Assembly (NCBI GenBank): GCA_030530215.1
Contig: JAUMVJ010000001.1
Coordinates: 182,168 to 246,167 of the forward strand
Direction: 5' to 3'
Length of the DNA stretch: 64,000 bases
DNA from: Coriobacteriia bacterium
GTDB taxonomy: Bacteria > Actinomycetota > Coriobacteriia > Coriobacteriales > Eggerthellaceae
Below the pieces are notes generated by a model. That model was not told the origin of the DNA. It worked only from the letters and a program-made list of their open reading frames with translations, and did no database searches. Every line of letters starts with the position of its first letter. Position 1 is the stretch's first letter. Below, one piece after another: positions 17,386 through 26,543 of the stretch. A program made the translations under genes and the position numbers.

Positions 17386-17413
17386 AGGAGTCGGTTCGCC
17401 GGCTCCTTTTTGT
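17386..17413 (+). terminator. Terminator of tRNA-Ser(GCT)
   Basis: Hairpin AGGAGTCGG-TTCG-CCGGCTCCT followed by TTTTTG, starting 11 nt after the tRNA. Confidence 0.8.
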
Positions 17414-17490
17414 TTCCCCAAACAAACGTAGGACAAATAAACCACCCACAATTAATAGCTAAAGGATTGACCCTTGCCCTAGCACGCAAA

Positions 17491-17519
17491 GAGCGCCCCG
17501 ACCAATGATCGGGGCGCTC
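17491..17519 (-). terminator. Probable terminator of the LPXTG gene
   Basis: Perfect hairpin with arms GAGCGCCCCGA and TCGGGGCGCTC around a 7-nt loop. On the minus strand it lies about 70 nt after the LPXTG stop and is followed by TTTGC. The T-run is short. Confidence 0.55.
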
Positions 17520-17587
17520 GGAATGCTCGGTATGCCTACCTGTTAATGCCAGCCTGCTCAAAGCAAGCTCGACCAACAGGCAAGGTC

Positions 17588-20014
17588 TTAGCTTGCGCGG
17601 CGAAGGAACCTAACGCCGCCAGCCAAAGCGCCGGCAAGTGCAACAACCACGATCGCACCTGCAGGATCGCCGGTGTCGGGCAGCGAATCGCTATCGCTAT
17701 CGGATTCGGTAGAGGAGTCGTCGCTGTCGGAGCCATCGCTATCGGAGTCGTCGTCGGCATCCTGATCAGCGGAATCCTTGGTCCACTGAGCAACAACGTT
17801 GACCTCGTAACCCTGGTCGTCGTTAGTGGTTGCATCGGCAGTGATCTTGGAGTTGCCGGCGAACCAGCCATCGAAGGTATAACCGTCAAGCTGGGCGCCC
17901 TCAGGAAGCTCGCCGTAAGCGTCTACCAAAGACTCAAGGTACAGAGGCTCACCCACAGCGGAGCCCTGAGACTGGAACTGAACCTTGTGCATCTTGTGCA
18001 AGGTGCTGTCTTTGGAAAGCTTTTCACCCGTGAGCGAATACTTGTAGTAGTTCTGAGCATCGCTGTACTCATAAGTGTAAACCTTGGTCTTGGGGCTGAC
18101 GTTCGCATCGGTAACCACGTAACGGGAATTCTCGACGCGTGCGTTAGCTTCGTCAGTCACCCAATAGAAGCTGTCGTCTTTTGCCTTAAGGAAAACCTTA
18201 CCGTCAGTGATAGCGGATGCATTATCGGGACGACCGAATCCACCGTTCTCGATGGTTAGCTTCGTGTTAGAGCCAAGCACAGCCACGCGATCGTCAAAAG
18301 TGCCGTTCTTGATAGTTAATTGAGCATTGCCTTTAAGGCCTACACATCCGTAGCTTGCATCGTCTAGGCCTTCATAGTCGAAGCCGCTTGCAGCAAACTC
18401 GCCCTCGACGATGGTGGCCTTAGCCGTGCCCTCAAGATAGACCGCATAATCCACGCGGGTAGATGCCTCGATCTTGTAGTCGCTTCCGTTGTCCACAGTA
18501 AGCGTGCCCGCCGTGGCATGGATGGGCGCGTAGTTTCCGCTCATCGAAACATTTTCAACCTTAAGCTCTGCGGACTCACCCGTAAGGTAAACGCAAGCAG
18601 GAGAACGCGAGCTGGATTTTGTGATCGCCGACAGAGTGCCATCCTTGATAGTGAGCTTCGCATCGCCTGTCACAGAGATAAGGCCCGGGAAATCGCTGGA
18701 GAGGCTTTCTGTCGTCGACAAGGTATTGCCGCCCAGGTTAAGCGTGATGTCTTTACCTTGGCCAACTTCCGCTTTTTGCTCCACGCTCTTCAGCAGGTTC
18801 ACGGTATCGCCAGCCTCAGCCTCGTCGATTGCTTCCTGAACCGTAGGGTACTGGAAAATGCCGTTAACGTCGGCAACATCGGCGTTCCACTGAGCATACA
18901 GGGTGATGTCGGAAGTGATCTTGGTATCGAAGTTGAACTTCGTATAACCATCGTCGGTCTTCTGATACCAAGTTCCAAAGGTGCAACCCTCTTTGATGGG
19001 GGCATCAGGCGCACTTACCGTGCCGTTGTCCCATGCGTACTTGGTTGTGTAAGGCTCCGAGCTCTTGAAGCTCGTCTTGAAGGTAATCGTGTGCTTGGCT
19101 TCAATGTCGCCGCCGATTACGTCCTTCAGGCTGTCTGCCTGGGTTTTATCCTCGAAATAAACGTCGCCCAGCTCGTCCTTGAAATTGGTATCGTGCAGAC
19201 AATACTTGGCGGCTTCGGGAACATCGGATTTCTTGACTACCTGATACTCACCGTCTTTGGACTTGTAGAAAGCAAGCTCACTGTCGCCGGATTTGAGCGT
19301 TGCGCTTGCCTTATAAGTACCATCATCGTTTTTCTGAATGGGGAAGCTCGAAAGGCTGGTTCCTTCGCCGAGCTCAGGAGCAGAATCATCATTACCCAAA
19401 GAACCGGTACGAATGATGGTAGAGCCATTAATCAGAGTTAAGGTCGTACCGTTTACTTCGCAGTACGCGCGCTTGCTACCTGAGTAGGTAAGGTACAGAG
19501 CCGAAACGTTGTCATTGCCCTCAGAGTTTTTAACGGTAAGGGAGCCGCCCTTTATCTCGATTGCGGCAGTAACGCCATCGATGCATGAATGATTGTCGGA
19601 TTCAAGGCTGACCCCATCCAGCTTCAAGAATGTGGCGTTCTCATCCGTGGTAATAGCAGACATGTTGGTTGGCTGCACAATCTTTCCACCGTTACCCGTG
19701 ATAACAAGATTTCCACTCGAAGAAATAGCAGAATCGTTATCCGCTCCTGTTAGCGTATAACCATTAAGGTCGAGATTAACCTTTTTGTTGCCGGTGCCCT
19801 GAACTCTAAGATGGCCAGAAACGTTATCCGCCAAATAATAATCGCCACCAACAGAAATTGTATATTCACTGTTTATGAACGAATCCTGGTTGATAGCCGT
19901 ACCCTTGGTATCAGCAAAAGCCTTGTTTGCGGGGGGGGCAAGCAAAACCACTGCGAACAGGGCGCTTACCAGCAACAATACCGAAACAACGGTTGTGCTT
20001 AACTTCTTCGTCAT
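17588..20014 (-). CDS. LPXTG-anchored surface protein with repeat-rich body
   Basis: An 808-residue exported protein. A signal peptide (residues 1 to about 35, ending AFADT) is followed by long runs of short beta-strand units with a pattern like LTIKDGT, LTIENGG and KATIVEGEF, as in right-handed beta-helix surface proteins. InlB-type B repeats are present (GTWYQKTDDGYTKF with LYAQW; FDGWFAGNS with VVAQW). A Ser/Asp-rich spacer leads to LPDTGD, a hydrophobic helix and RRAS at the end, the classic sortase signal. No sortase gene lies in the window. Likely role: contact with host or other cells; ligand unknown. Confidence 0.88.
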   Translation of the reverse strand: MTKKLSTTVVSVLLLVSALFAVVLLAPPANKAFADTKGTAINQDSFINSEYTISVGGDYYLADNVSGHLRVQGTGNKKVNLDLNGYTLTGADNDSAISSSGNLVITGNGGKIVQPTNMSAITTDENATFLKLDGVSLESDNHSCIDGVTAAIEIKGGSLTVKNSEGNDNVSALYLTYSGSKRAYCEVNGTTLTLINGSTIIRTGSLGNDDSAPELGEGTSLSSFPIQKNDDGTYKASATLKSGDSELAFYKSKDGEYQVVKKSDVPEAAKYCLHDTNFKDELGDVYFEDKTQADSLKDVIGGDIEAKHTITFKTSFKSSEPYTTKYAWDNGTVSAPDAPIKEGCTFGTWYQKTDDGYTKFNFDTKITSDITLYAQWNADVADVNGIFQYPTVQEAIDEAEAGDTVNLLKSVEQKAEVGQGKDITLNLGGNTLSTTESLSSDFPGLISVTGDAKLTIKDGTLSAITKSSSRSPACVYLTGESAELKVENVSMSGNYAPIHATAGTLTVDNGSDYKIEASTRVDYAVYLEGTAKATIVEGEFAASGFDYEGLDDASYGCVGLKGNAQLTIKNGTFDDRVAVLGSNTKLTIENGGFGRPDNASAITDGKVFLKAKDDSFYWVTDEANARVENSRYVVTDANVSPKTKVYTYEYSDAQNYYKYSLTGEKLSKDSTLHKMHKVQFQSQGSAVGEPLYLESLVDAYGELPEGAQLDGYTFDGWFAGNSKITADATTNDDQGYEVNVVAQWTKDSADQDADDDSDSDGSDSDDSSTESDSDSDSLPDTGDPAGAIVVVALAGALAGGVRFLRRAS

Positions 20015-20165
20015 ATGCTAAACCTCTCTGATGCCTTCCCCATTTGGCGGGCAGCACGCTTATCCTCATTGGCCCAGGCGCTTACGGTAAACAGCCCCTC
20101 AAAAGCAAGCGGCTAATTTCCCATCGTTCCTGAACCCATAAGTTCACTAAGTTTTGAATTCTTAG

Positions 20166-20174
20166 ATTCTAGCA
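20166..20174 (-). promoter_or_regulatory. Candidate extended -10 promoter of the LPXTG gene
   Basis: TGCTAGAAT on the minus strand, about 150 nt before the start codon. Identical to the element upstream of tRNA-Arg and the kinase-like gene. Confidence 0.4.
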
Positions 20175-20252
20175 GAGTTATGTGCATTTTCAGCAGATTC
20201 CCTAGCCCAAAGTGAAAACGAAAAGGAAGCCCCTGTGGCAAATCCTCCATAA

Positions 20253-20282
20253 TTGTTGACAAATCAACAAAACTGCTATTCA
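20253..20282 (+). promoter_or_regulatory. Palindrome and promoter of the marR operon
   Basis: Arms TTGTTGA (20253-20259) and TCAACAA (20264-20270) around CAAA. The palindrome contains TTGACA (20256-20261), with TATTCA 15 nt further on. A palindrome on a -35 box upstream of a marR gene is the usual autoregulation layout. The short spacer makes the -10 uncertain. Confidence 0.5.
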
Positions 20283-20501
20283 CTTCAGCCTATCAATCAC
20301 CATGTGATACCTGCCGGCAAGCTAGCTCCAGCCCGCGCAAAAAAGCAAGCAAACCGTCAGCCGGCCTTCGCAAACAAGCGAACAGCCAGAACAAACGGAC
20401 CGCCGACTAGTCCAAGCGAGCAGGCCACCAACCGACCTGAACGAGCAAGCTACCAGCGCAATGCAAAAACAGCCAGCGCAACATAAAAATAAGGAGAGTC
20501 C

Positions 20502-20951
20502 ATGGAGGAGCGCTTTGAAACCTTCACCATCCTTATAAACCGAATTAATCGCAACGTTCGCAAAATCAAAAACAAGGAAATGGCCGAATACGGCCTGAAA
20601 GGGATCCATGTCTCGTGTCTGCACTACCTTGGCCGCCAGGAAGGCCTAAGCCCCACCCAGCTAAGCGAGGAATGCGAAGAAGACAAGGCCGCCGTTTCGC
20701 GCGCGCTCGATTATCTGGAAGCGCAGGGCTTCGTCGAGGCAAGACCTCAAAGCGACAAGCGCTACAAGTGCCCCATCGTCCTTACCGACAAAGGCCAGCG
20801 GGCCAGCACACTCATCAACAGCAAGATTGAGGCCATCTTGGCCGAGATAAACGACAGCCTGACCGAGGATGAGCGCGAGACGTTCTACCGCAGCCTTTCC
20901 GCCATCAGTAATAGGCTCGACGAAATTTCTCAAGAAGCGAGCAGGCTTTGA
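20502..20951 (+). CDS. MarR family transcriptional regulator
   Basis: A 149-residue winged-helix regulator. The DNA-binding part runs from about residue 40 to 95, with SPTQLSEECEEDKAAVSRALDYLEAQGFV (helix-turn-helix) and a wing RPQSDKRYKCPIVLTDKG; helical ends form the dimer. A TAAGGAG site precedes the ATG. It is followed after 63 nt by an alcohol dehydrogenase and an aldehyde dehydrogenase on the same strand, so it probably controls these and itself through the palindrome at 20253. The ligand is not evident. Confidence 0.9.
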   Translation: MEERFETFTILINRINRNVRKIKNKEMAEYGLKGIHVSCLHYLGRQEGLSPTQLSEECEEDKAAVSRALDYLEAQGFVEARPQSDKRYKCPIVLTDKGQRASTLINSKIEAILAEINDSLTEDERETFYRSLSAISNRLDEISQEASRL

Positions 20952-21014
20952 CGCGTCTGGCTGCCCCACGAATCTCTTCCATCAACCGCAAGCCCAAGCC
21001 TAGAAAGGGCACCC

Positions 21015-22223
21015 ATGTTCTTCCTTAAAAAAGCTTACTGCCGCATCTTCCAACTTGGATTCCGCGCGGCGCTCCCCTTCCTACCTTACCGTGAGCCTGA
21101 AATAATCGGCTCGTGCGCGGAGCTGGGGCCGGTGCTCGTCAACAAACAGGCACGGCAGGTGCTCGTGGTCACCGATACGGGCATCGTGCAAAACGGCCTT
21201 ACCGCGCCCCTTGTCGAGAGCCTGGACAAAGCAGGCATCGGGTACGCGCTCTACAGCAAGGTGCAGCCCAACCCCACGGTTGACCAGGTTGAAGAAGCGC
21301 TTGCGCTCTATCTTGAAACCGCGTGCGACGCGGTAATTGCCATCGGCGGCGGATCCTCGATGGACTGCGCCAAGGCCGTGGCGGCGCGCGTTGCCTACCC
21401 GAACAAGTCGCTTGCGCGGATGAAGGGGGTTCTGCGCGTGCTGCGGCGCACGCCCACCATCGTCGCCATACCCACCACCGCCGGCACCGGCAGCGAAGTG
21501 ACGCTGGCGGCCGTGATCACCGACGCGCGCGAGCACCACAAATACGCCATCATGAGCTTCCCTTTGATCCCCGACTACGCCGTGCTTGATGCGCAACTCA
21601 CCTATTCGCTGCCCGCGCACCTTACCTCAACTACAGGAATGGATGCACTCACGCACGCGGTCGAGGCCTATATCGGGCGCTCCACCACCAAGCAAACGCG
21701 CCAGCTCGCGCTTGAGGCCACGAGCCTGGTGTTCGCCAACATCGAGCGCGCCTACGCCAAGGGCGATGACCATCAGGCCCGCGAGAACATGCTTCATGCC
21801 GCATACAAGGCTGGCATCGCCTTTTCAATGTCGTACGTGGGCTACATCCACGCCATCGCGCACTCGCTCGGCGGGCAGTACGGCACACCGCACGGCTTGG
21901 CCAATGCTGTCGTAATGCCCTACGTGCTTGAGGCCTACGGCAAGTCCGCGCACAAGAAGCTGCACAAGCTGGGCGTTGCGGCGGGGGTTTGCCGAGCCGA
22001 GGACAGCGACGCCGAAGGAGCCGCGCGCTTCATCAAAGCGATCAAGCAGCTCAATGCCAACATGGGCATTCCCTCCGAAATCAAGGGCATCGATACGGCG
22101 GATATCGAACACCTGTCGCGCATAGCCGAGCGCGAGGCCAACCCGCTCTACCCTGTTCCCAAGCTTATGACCGCGCCCGAGCTGGCAGAGCTTTACCAAC
22201 AAGTCGCAGATTGGAGCAAATAA
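21015..22223 (+). CDS. Iron-containing (type III) alcohol dehydrogenase
   Basis: A 402-residue NAD(P)-dependent dehydrogenase that interconverts alcohols and aldehydes. The N-terminal dinucleotide part has GGGSSMDCAKA (about residues 112-122) and the TTAGTGSE motif. The C-terminal helical part carries the metal ligands in DYAVLDAQL, GMDALTHAVEAY, HAIAHSLGG and GTPHG. About 25 hydrophobic and basic residues precede the usual start, which may let it sit at the membrane. The TAA is directly followed by the ATG of the aldehyde dehydrogenase, so the two are coupled and probably act in sequence. Confidence 0.9.
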   Translation: MFFLKKAYCRIFQLGFRAALPFLPYREPEIIGSCAELGPVLVNKQARQVLVVTDTGIVQNGLTAPLVESLDKAGIGYALYSKVQPNPTVDQVEEALALYLETACDAVIAIGGGSSMDCAKAVAARVAYPNKSLARMKGVLRVLRRTPTIVAIPTTAGTGSEVTLAAVITDAREHHKYAIMSFPLIPDYAVLDAQLTYSLPAHLTSTTGMDALTHAVEAYIGRSTTKQTRQLALEATSLVFANIERAYAKGDDHQARENMLHAAYKAGIAFSMSYVGYIHAIAHSLGGQYGTPHGLANAVVMPYVLEAYGKSAHKKLHKLGVAAGVCRAEDSDAEGAARFIKAIKQLNANMGIPSEIKGIDTADIEHLSRIAEREANPLYPVPKLMTAPELAELYQQVADWSK

Positions 22224-23606
22224 ATGAACGCGCAGGAAATTTGCACCCTTCTTGAAAAGCAGCGCGCCTTTTTCAACAGCGGAACTACCATCCCGGTTGA
22301 ATTTCGCATTGCCCAGCTGCGCAAACTGCGCGATGCCGTACGCGCCCACGAACAAGATATAAACGAAGCGCTCACCGCCGACCTGGGCAAAAGCGCCTAC
22401 GAAGGTTTTATGTGCGAGAGCGGCCTGGCGCTTACCGAACTGACGTACCTGATAAAGCACACGCGCGGTTTTGCTCGCAGCCATACGGTGCCGACGCCCC
22501 TGGCGCAGTTTGCCTCGCGTAGCTTCACTCAGGCCATCCCCTACGGCAATACGCTCATCATGAGCCCGTGGAACTATCCCTTCCTTTTAACGATTGATCC
22601 GCTGGCCGATGCCATTGCCGCGGGCAACACGGCCATCCTGAAGCCGAGCGCGTACTCACCCGCCACTAGCGCGATCATCCGCAAAATCGTGGAGGAATGC
22701 TTTGCACCCGAGTACGTAGCCGTGGTTGAAGGCGGGCGCGCGGAGAACGCAGCGCTGCTGGAGCAAAAGTTTGACTTCATTTTCTTCACCGGAAGCCAAA
22801 ACGTAGGCAAGGAGGTGCTGCGCCACGCGGCGGAGCATTTGACGCCCGCGGTGCTTGAGCTGGGCGGAAAGAGCCCCTGCATCGTGGACGCGAGCGCGAA
22901 CCTTAAGCTAGCTGCCAAGCGCATCGTGTTCGGCAAGTTTTTGAACTGCGGGCAAACCTGCGTGGCGCCCGACTACATTTTGGTGGAGAGCAGCGTGCAT
23001 GACGTGTTGGTTGCCGAGCTTAAGCAGCAGATTGAACGACAATTCGGCGCGCGACCGCTCGAGAATCCCGACTACGGCAGAATCGTCAACCAAAAGCACT
23101 TCGAGCGCCTCTGCGGCCTTATCGACACGCGCAAAGTGGTGCACGGCGGCGAGACGGACGAAGCCGGCCTGCGCATAGCGCCGACGATCATGGACGGGGT
23201 TTGCGCGGAAGATGCCGTGATGGGCGAGGAGATTTTCGGGCCCCTTTTGCCAGTGCTGAGCTTTGAGTCGTTCGACCAGGTGGCGCGCGAGCTTAAGGGC
23301 AAGGCAAAGCCGCTTGCCTGCTATTTATTCTCGAGCGACAAGGGGCATATCAAGCGCTACACCGAGGAATTCCAGTTCGGCGGAGGCTGCATCAATGACG
23401 TTGTAATTCACCTGGCCACCAGTGAGATGGCCTTTGGCGGCGTCGGCGAAAGCGGCATGGGCGGCTACCACGGCAAGCGCGGCTTCGAAGCTTTTTCGCA
23501 TACGAAGTCCATCGTGGACAAGAAGACCTGGCTCGATTTGCCCATGCGCTACCAGCCCTATTCCAGCAAGCTCTACGACAAGCTACTGCATATGTTTCTG
23601 CGCTAA
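22224..23606 (+). CDS. Aldehyde dehydrogenase (NAD(P)+ dependent)
   Basis: A 460-residue enzyme that oxidises aldehydes to acids. Visible motifs are the substrate-channel PWNYP, the glutamate loop LELGGKSP and the catalytic cysteine in FLNCGQTC, then EEIFGPLLPV and a C-terminal oligomerisation segment. The C-terminus ends with the helical tail seen in short class 3 type (fatty aldehyde/YwdH) enzymes, which suits hydrophobic aldehydes. It starts on the base after the dehydrogenase stop, with the site inside that gene's end. Confidence 0.92.
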   Translation: MNAQEICTLLEKQRAFFNSGTTIPVEFRIAQLRKLRDAVRAHEQDINEALTADLGKSAYEGFMCESGLALTELTYLIKHTRGFARSHTVPTPLAQFASRSFTQAIPYGNTLIMSPWNYPFLLTIDPLADAIAAGNTAILKPSAYSPATSAIIRKIVEECFAPEYVAVVEGGRAENAALLEQKFDFIFFTGSQNVGKEVLRHAAEHLTPAVLELGGKSPCIVDASANLKLAAKRIVFGKFLNCGQTCVAPDYILVESSVHDVLVAELKQQIERQFGARPLENPDYGRIVNQKHFERLCGLIDTRKVVHGGETDEAGLRIAPTIMDGVCAEDAVMGEEIFGPLLPVLSFESFDQVARELKGKAKPLACYLFSSDKGHIKRYTEEFQFGGGCINDVVIHLATSEMAFGGVGESGMGGYHGKRGFEAFSHTKSIVDKKTWLDLPMRYQPYSSKLYDKLLHMFLR

Positions 23607-23703
23607 GGTGGCGGACGGCCGTCTGCGCATCAATGCTGGAGATGCGCAGCCGCTGACGCATCGGAGGCATGCCGCACACAAACGAACACCAGCGACGAAA
23701 AGA

Positions 23704-23738
23704 AACGACCGCGCAGGATGAACGAGCGCGGTCGTTTT
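23704..23738 (+). terminator. Terminator of the marR-adh-aldh operon
   Basis: Arms ACGACCGCGC and GCGCGGTCGT around 11 nt, followed by TTTTGGGTTT, about 100 nt after the aldehyde dehydrogenase stop. Confidence 0.75.
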
Positions 23739-23829
23739 GGGTTTATAGGCTTGGCGGTTGAAGGCAGCGGGAGCTACGACGACGCGGTAGCCACGCGGCA
23801 GAGTGCCCGCCTGCACAAACGAGCGAAAA

Positions 23830-24387
23830 TTACTTGAAGCTCACCTTGGGAGCGGTCTTCGCCCCTTCGTCGGCACTGAAGGCCTGACGCTCAGTAAAGC
23901 CGAACATGCCCGCAACAAGAACGCCGGGGAAGGTCTGGATAGCGTTGTTATACATAAGAACGCAATCGTTGAAGCTCTGGCGCATGTAGCTGATCTTATC
24001 CTCGGTACCGGCAAGCTCGGCCTGCAGCTCGCGGAAGTTAGCGTCGGCCTTGAGCTGGGGGTAAGCTTCGGAAACCGCAAAGAGGGACTTCAGAGTGCCG
24101 GACAAAATGTTGTCGGCGGCCATCTTTTCCTCGGGGGTACCGGCGTTCATGACGGCACTGCGGGCCTTGGTCACCGCTTCAAAGGTGCCGCTTTCGTGCG
24201 CGGCATAGCCCTTCACGGTCTCAACCAGGTTGGGGATCAGGTCAAGGCGACGCTGAAGCTGCACGTCGACCTGCGCCCACGCGTTGTCAATGCGATTACG
24301 CAGCTGAACAAAGTTGTTGTACAGGAAGATGAGCGCGATGGCCACGATAAGGATCACGGCGACGATCACGATGAGGGCGATTTCCAT
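23830..24387 (-). CDS. lemA: LemA family membrane protein
   Basis: A 185-residue protein with one N-terminal membrane helix (residues 3-22) and a helical bundle starting YNNFVQLRNRIDNAWAQVDVQLQRR, the LemA signature. The function of the family is unsettled. The frame is open to 24426, but the ATG at 24387 follows AAGGAGG and begins directly at the helix. It stands alone here; the DUF2207 gene usually beside lemA is 6.6 kb away on the same strand. Confidence 0.9.
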   Translation of the reverse strand: MEIALIVIVAVILIVAIALIFLYNNFVQLRNRIDNAWAQVDVQLQRRLDLIPNLVETVKGYAAHESGTFEAVTKARSAVMNAGTPEEKMAADNILSGTLKSLFAVSEAYPQLKADANFRELQAELAGTEDKISYMRQSFNDCVLMYNNAIQTFPGVLVAGMFGFTERQAFSADEGAKTAPKVSFK

Positions 24388-24579
24388 AAGGGCCTCCTTA
24401 GGTGTTTTCGTTAGTCTACCATGCACGCGCTAGCGCTCACGGATGGCGAAGAAGCCTAGAGTCTCCACCGCAAAACGCCCACAAAGGGCACGGAGCCGGC
24501 GAAGCGCGCGGGGCGCACAAGTCGAGCAAATGTACGAAACAAGCGAGCGGGGGGGGACGCGCATAACGCGACCGATTTG

Positions 24580-25596
24580 CTAGCGCTCTCGGGCGGCAGC
24601 GCCAATGCCTACCAGCGAGGTAACACGCGCCGACCAGCCCTTGAGCTGAGCTTCGGCGGAAAGCTTGGTTGCCTGAGTGAAAGACTCGCAGAAAAGCGCG
24701 GTGGCCGATCCGCTGCCGCACAGGAGGACGTCGCTCACACCTTCGCAAGACTCTCCCCATTCGCGAATCTCGGTAAGAACAGGCAGGATCTTCTCGGCGG
24801 CAGGAGCCAAGTTGTTGAAAGGCTCAACCTTGGAGGCTTCCTGCAAAACACCCCACACGCCACGCTGGGTGTCGGTGGGCAGCAAGGGCTCCTCGTCGAA
24901 GGTGCGGTAAGCCTGCGCGGTGGATACCCCCTCATCAGGGCTTACGAGCAAGATGAAATCCTTACGCGGCGCCAAGGCGTGCACAAACTGCTCGCCCTTG
25001 CCCGTAAGGTAGGCGCATCCGCCCTTCAGGAAGAAAGCCACGTCGGCGCCCAGGCTGGCAGCCACCTCGGCCAAGCGAGGGTCCTGCGCATCCAGGCCCC
25101 AGAGCTTCGCCGCGCCCACCAGGGCCGCAGCAGCATCCGAAGATCCTCCGCCCAAGCCCGCCTGCGCGGGGATCGACTTAACAATGTGGATATGGACTTC
25201 TTCGTCTTCCTTGCGGCCAATTGCCTGGGCCAGGGCGGCAACCGCGCGATAGGCCAGGTTTTCCTCGGGTGCCACATCTACAGGCGCAATGCCTTCGGTG
25301 TGCTCCATGGTCAGATGAATTTCAAGCCCGATGCCAAAACCGGACAAGTCGACGCGGCGCATGTGCAAAACATCGTGCAGGGCCAGGGCGTGCATGATGG
25401 TGTCGGCGTAGTGGTATCCGTCCTCGCGCCTGGCGCCGATGCCCAGCACCAGGTTGATCTTCGCGGGGGCGATGACCTTGATGCCGCCGCTGCGCACGCC
25501 CGCCGTATCGCGCTTGGCTATGTCGAGGGCCTGAGCCATCACGTCCTCGGTGGCTTTGCTGTCCATTTGGTCGAAAAGCTTCTCGTTTTCGCTCAT
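24580..25596 (-). CDS. ispE: 4-diphosphocytidyl-2-C-methyl-D-erythritol kinase
   Basis: GHMP kinase that phosphorylates CDP-methylerythritol in the MEP isoprenoid pathway. The 338 residues include PAKINLVLGIG and the ATP loop PAQAGLGGGSSDAAAA (about 151-166), with the third motif near SGSATALF. An extra N-terminal stretch of about 40 residues precedes the conserved core. The ATG overlaps the tadA stop by four bases. IspD and IspF are encoded about 16 kb away, so the three pathway steps are split over two loci. Confidence 0.93.
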   Translation of the reverse strand: MSENEKLFDQMDSKATEDVMAQALDIAKRDTAGVRSGGIKVIAPAKINLVLGIGARREDGYHYADTIMHALALHDVLHMRRVDLSGFGIGLEIHLTMEHTEGIAPVDVAPEENLAYRAVAALAQAIGRKEDEEVHIHIVKSIPAQAGLGGGSSDAAAALVGAAKLWGLDAQDPRLAEVAASLGADVAFFLKGGCAYLTGKGEQFVHALAPRKDFILLVSPDEGVSTAQAYRTFDEEPLLPTDTQRGVWGVLQEASKVEPFNNLAPAAEKILPVLTEIREWGESCEGVSDVLLCGSGSATALFCESFTQATKLSAEAQLKGWSARVTSLVGIGAAARER

Positions 25597-26318
25597 TGGT
25601 TCTCCTTGTTCATAAGCGCGACCTTAGCGGCCTGGCGCTCCTTCTTTACGGGAATCGCAGCAGGGCCCGCAGCTGAGGCCTGCGCGACGGTATGATCATC
25701 AGCCTGTGCCGCAGCCTGCCCTGCGGCAGCGGCAGCCCCAAGGACTTGGCGCTCCTTCTTGGCAGCCTTGCGCTGCTCGCGGCGCTCCTTAAAGAAGCGC
25801 TTCAGCAGACCCTGGCATTCCTCTTCCATGACTCCGCCCTCAACCGGAAAGGCATGGTTCAGGCGCGCGTCGTCGTGGATACGGTAAAGGGTGCCGACGG
25901 CGCCTGCCTTCTGGTCGCTTGCGCCGAACACGCAGCGGCTAATGCGGGCTTGATGCATCAGGCCCGCGCACATGATGCAGGGCTCAAGCGTTACGTACAC
26001 GGTGCAACCTTCAAGGCGCCATTCGCCCAATTCGTGCGACGCGGCCTGCATGGCCAAAAACTCCGCATGGGCCGCAGGATCTTGAGTGGTCTCGCGCAGA
26101 TTGCACGCCGCGGCCAAAAGCTTGGGCGCAGGCAAAAGGTATTCGCGGGTTGCAGAGTCTACCGGGTCGTACACCACGACGGCACCAATGGGTACTTCGC
26201 CCAAAGAATAGGCATGTTTAGCCTGCTCAAGGGCAAGTTCCATGTAATAGCGATCATCCAGGCGAGCACTTGCCCATCCGTATGCCGTCTTATGCACGTC
26301 CAAAGTCATAAGCCGCAT
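25593..26318 (-). CDS. tadA: tRNA-specific adenosine deaminase
   Basis: Converts A34 to inosine in tRNA-Arg(ACG). Zinc motifs are His84-Ala-Glu86 in AAHAEFLAM and Pro-Cys114-Ile-Met-Cys117. About 70 residues beyond the usual end are rich in Ala, Lys and Gln and look unstructured. The frame runs on to 26549, but that part crosses the tRNA-Ser gene, so it is not coding. I chose the ATG at 26318; the ATG at 26309 is possible, and neither has a strong ribosome-binding site. Confidence 0.88.
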   Translation of the reverse strand: MRLMTLDVHKTAYGWASARLDDRYYMELALEQAKHAYSLGEVPIGAVVVYDPVDSATREYLLPAPKLLAAACNLRETTQDPAAHAEFLAMQAASHELGEWRLEGCTVYVTLEPCIMCAGLMHQARISRCVFGASDQKAGAVGTLYRIHDDARLNHAFPVEGGVMEEECQGLLKRFFKERREQRKAAKKERQVLGAAAAAGQAAAQADDHTVAQASAAGPAAIPVKKERQAAKVALMNKENQ

Positions 26319-26417
26319 TATATGGTATTCTTTCTTCTGCTTTGTTCGGCTGGTGCAAAACGCATGCAAGTCCAACAAGCAGCGCGCATGATGCCTGATC
26401 TCAGGTGCGCAACATAA

Positions 26418-26505
26418 GGAAGATTGGCTGAGTGGTTGAAAGCGGCGGTCTTGAAAACCGTTGAACCGAGAGGTTCCGTGGGTTCGAATCCTACATCTTC
26501 CGCCA
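26418..26505 (+). tRNA. tRNA-Ser (anticodon TGA)
   Basis: An 88-nt class II tRNA: acceptor GGAAGAT/ATCTTCC, anticodon loop CTTGAAA giving TGA, variable arm around AACCGAGAGGTT, T loop TTCGAAT and an encoded CCA. Confidence 0.95.
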
Positions 26506-26511
26506 GAACTC

Positions 26512-26543
26512 AAAAGGGGAACCCGCAGGTTCCCCTTTTTTTC
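26512..26543 (+). terminator. Terminator of tRNA-Ser(TGA)
   Basis: Hairpin AAAAGGGGAACC-CGCA-GGTTCCCCTTTT with a run of seven T, 6 nt after the tRNA. Confidence 0.88.

Larger units (their letters stand above)
20015..20501. other. Divergent control region between LPXTG gene and marR operon
   Basis: 487 nt without a gene. It holds a candidate extended -10 promoter for the LPXTG gene and a palindrome/promoter for the marR operon, entered separately. The stretch 20320-20490 is rich in short AGC/CAAGC words, but no exact repeat unit stands out. Confidence 0.5.
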
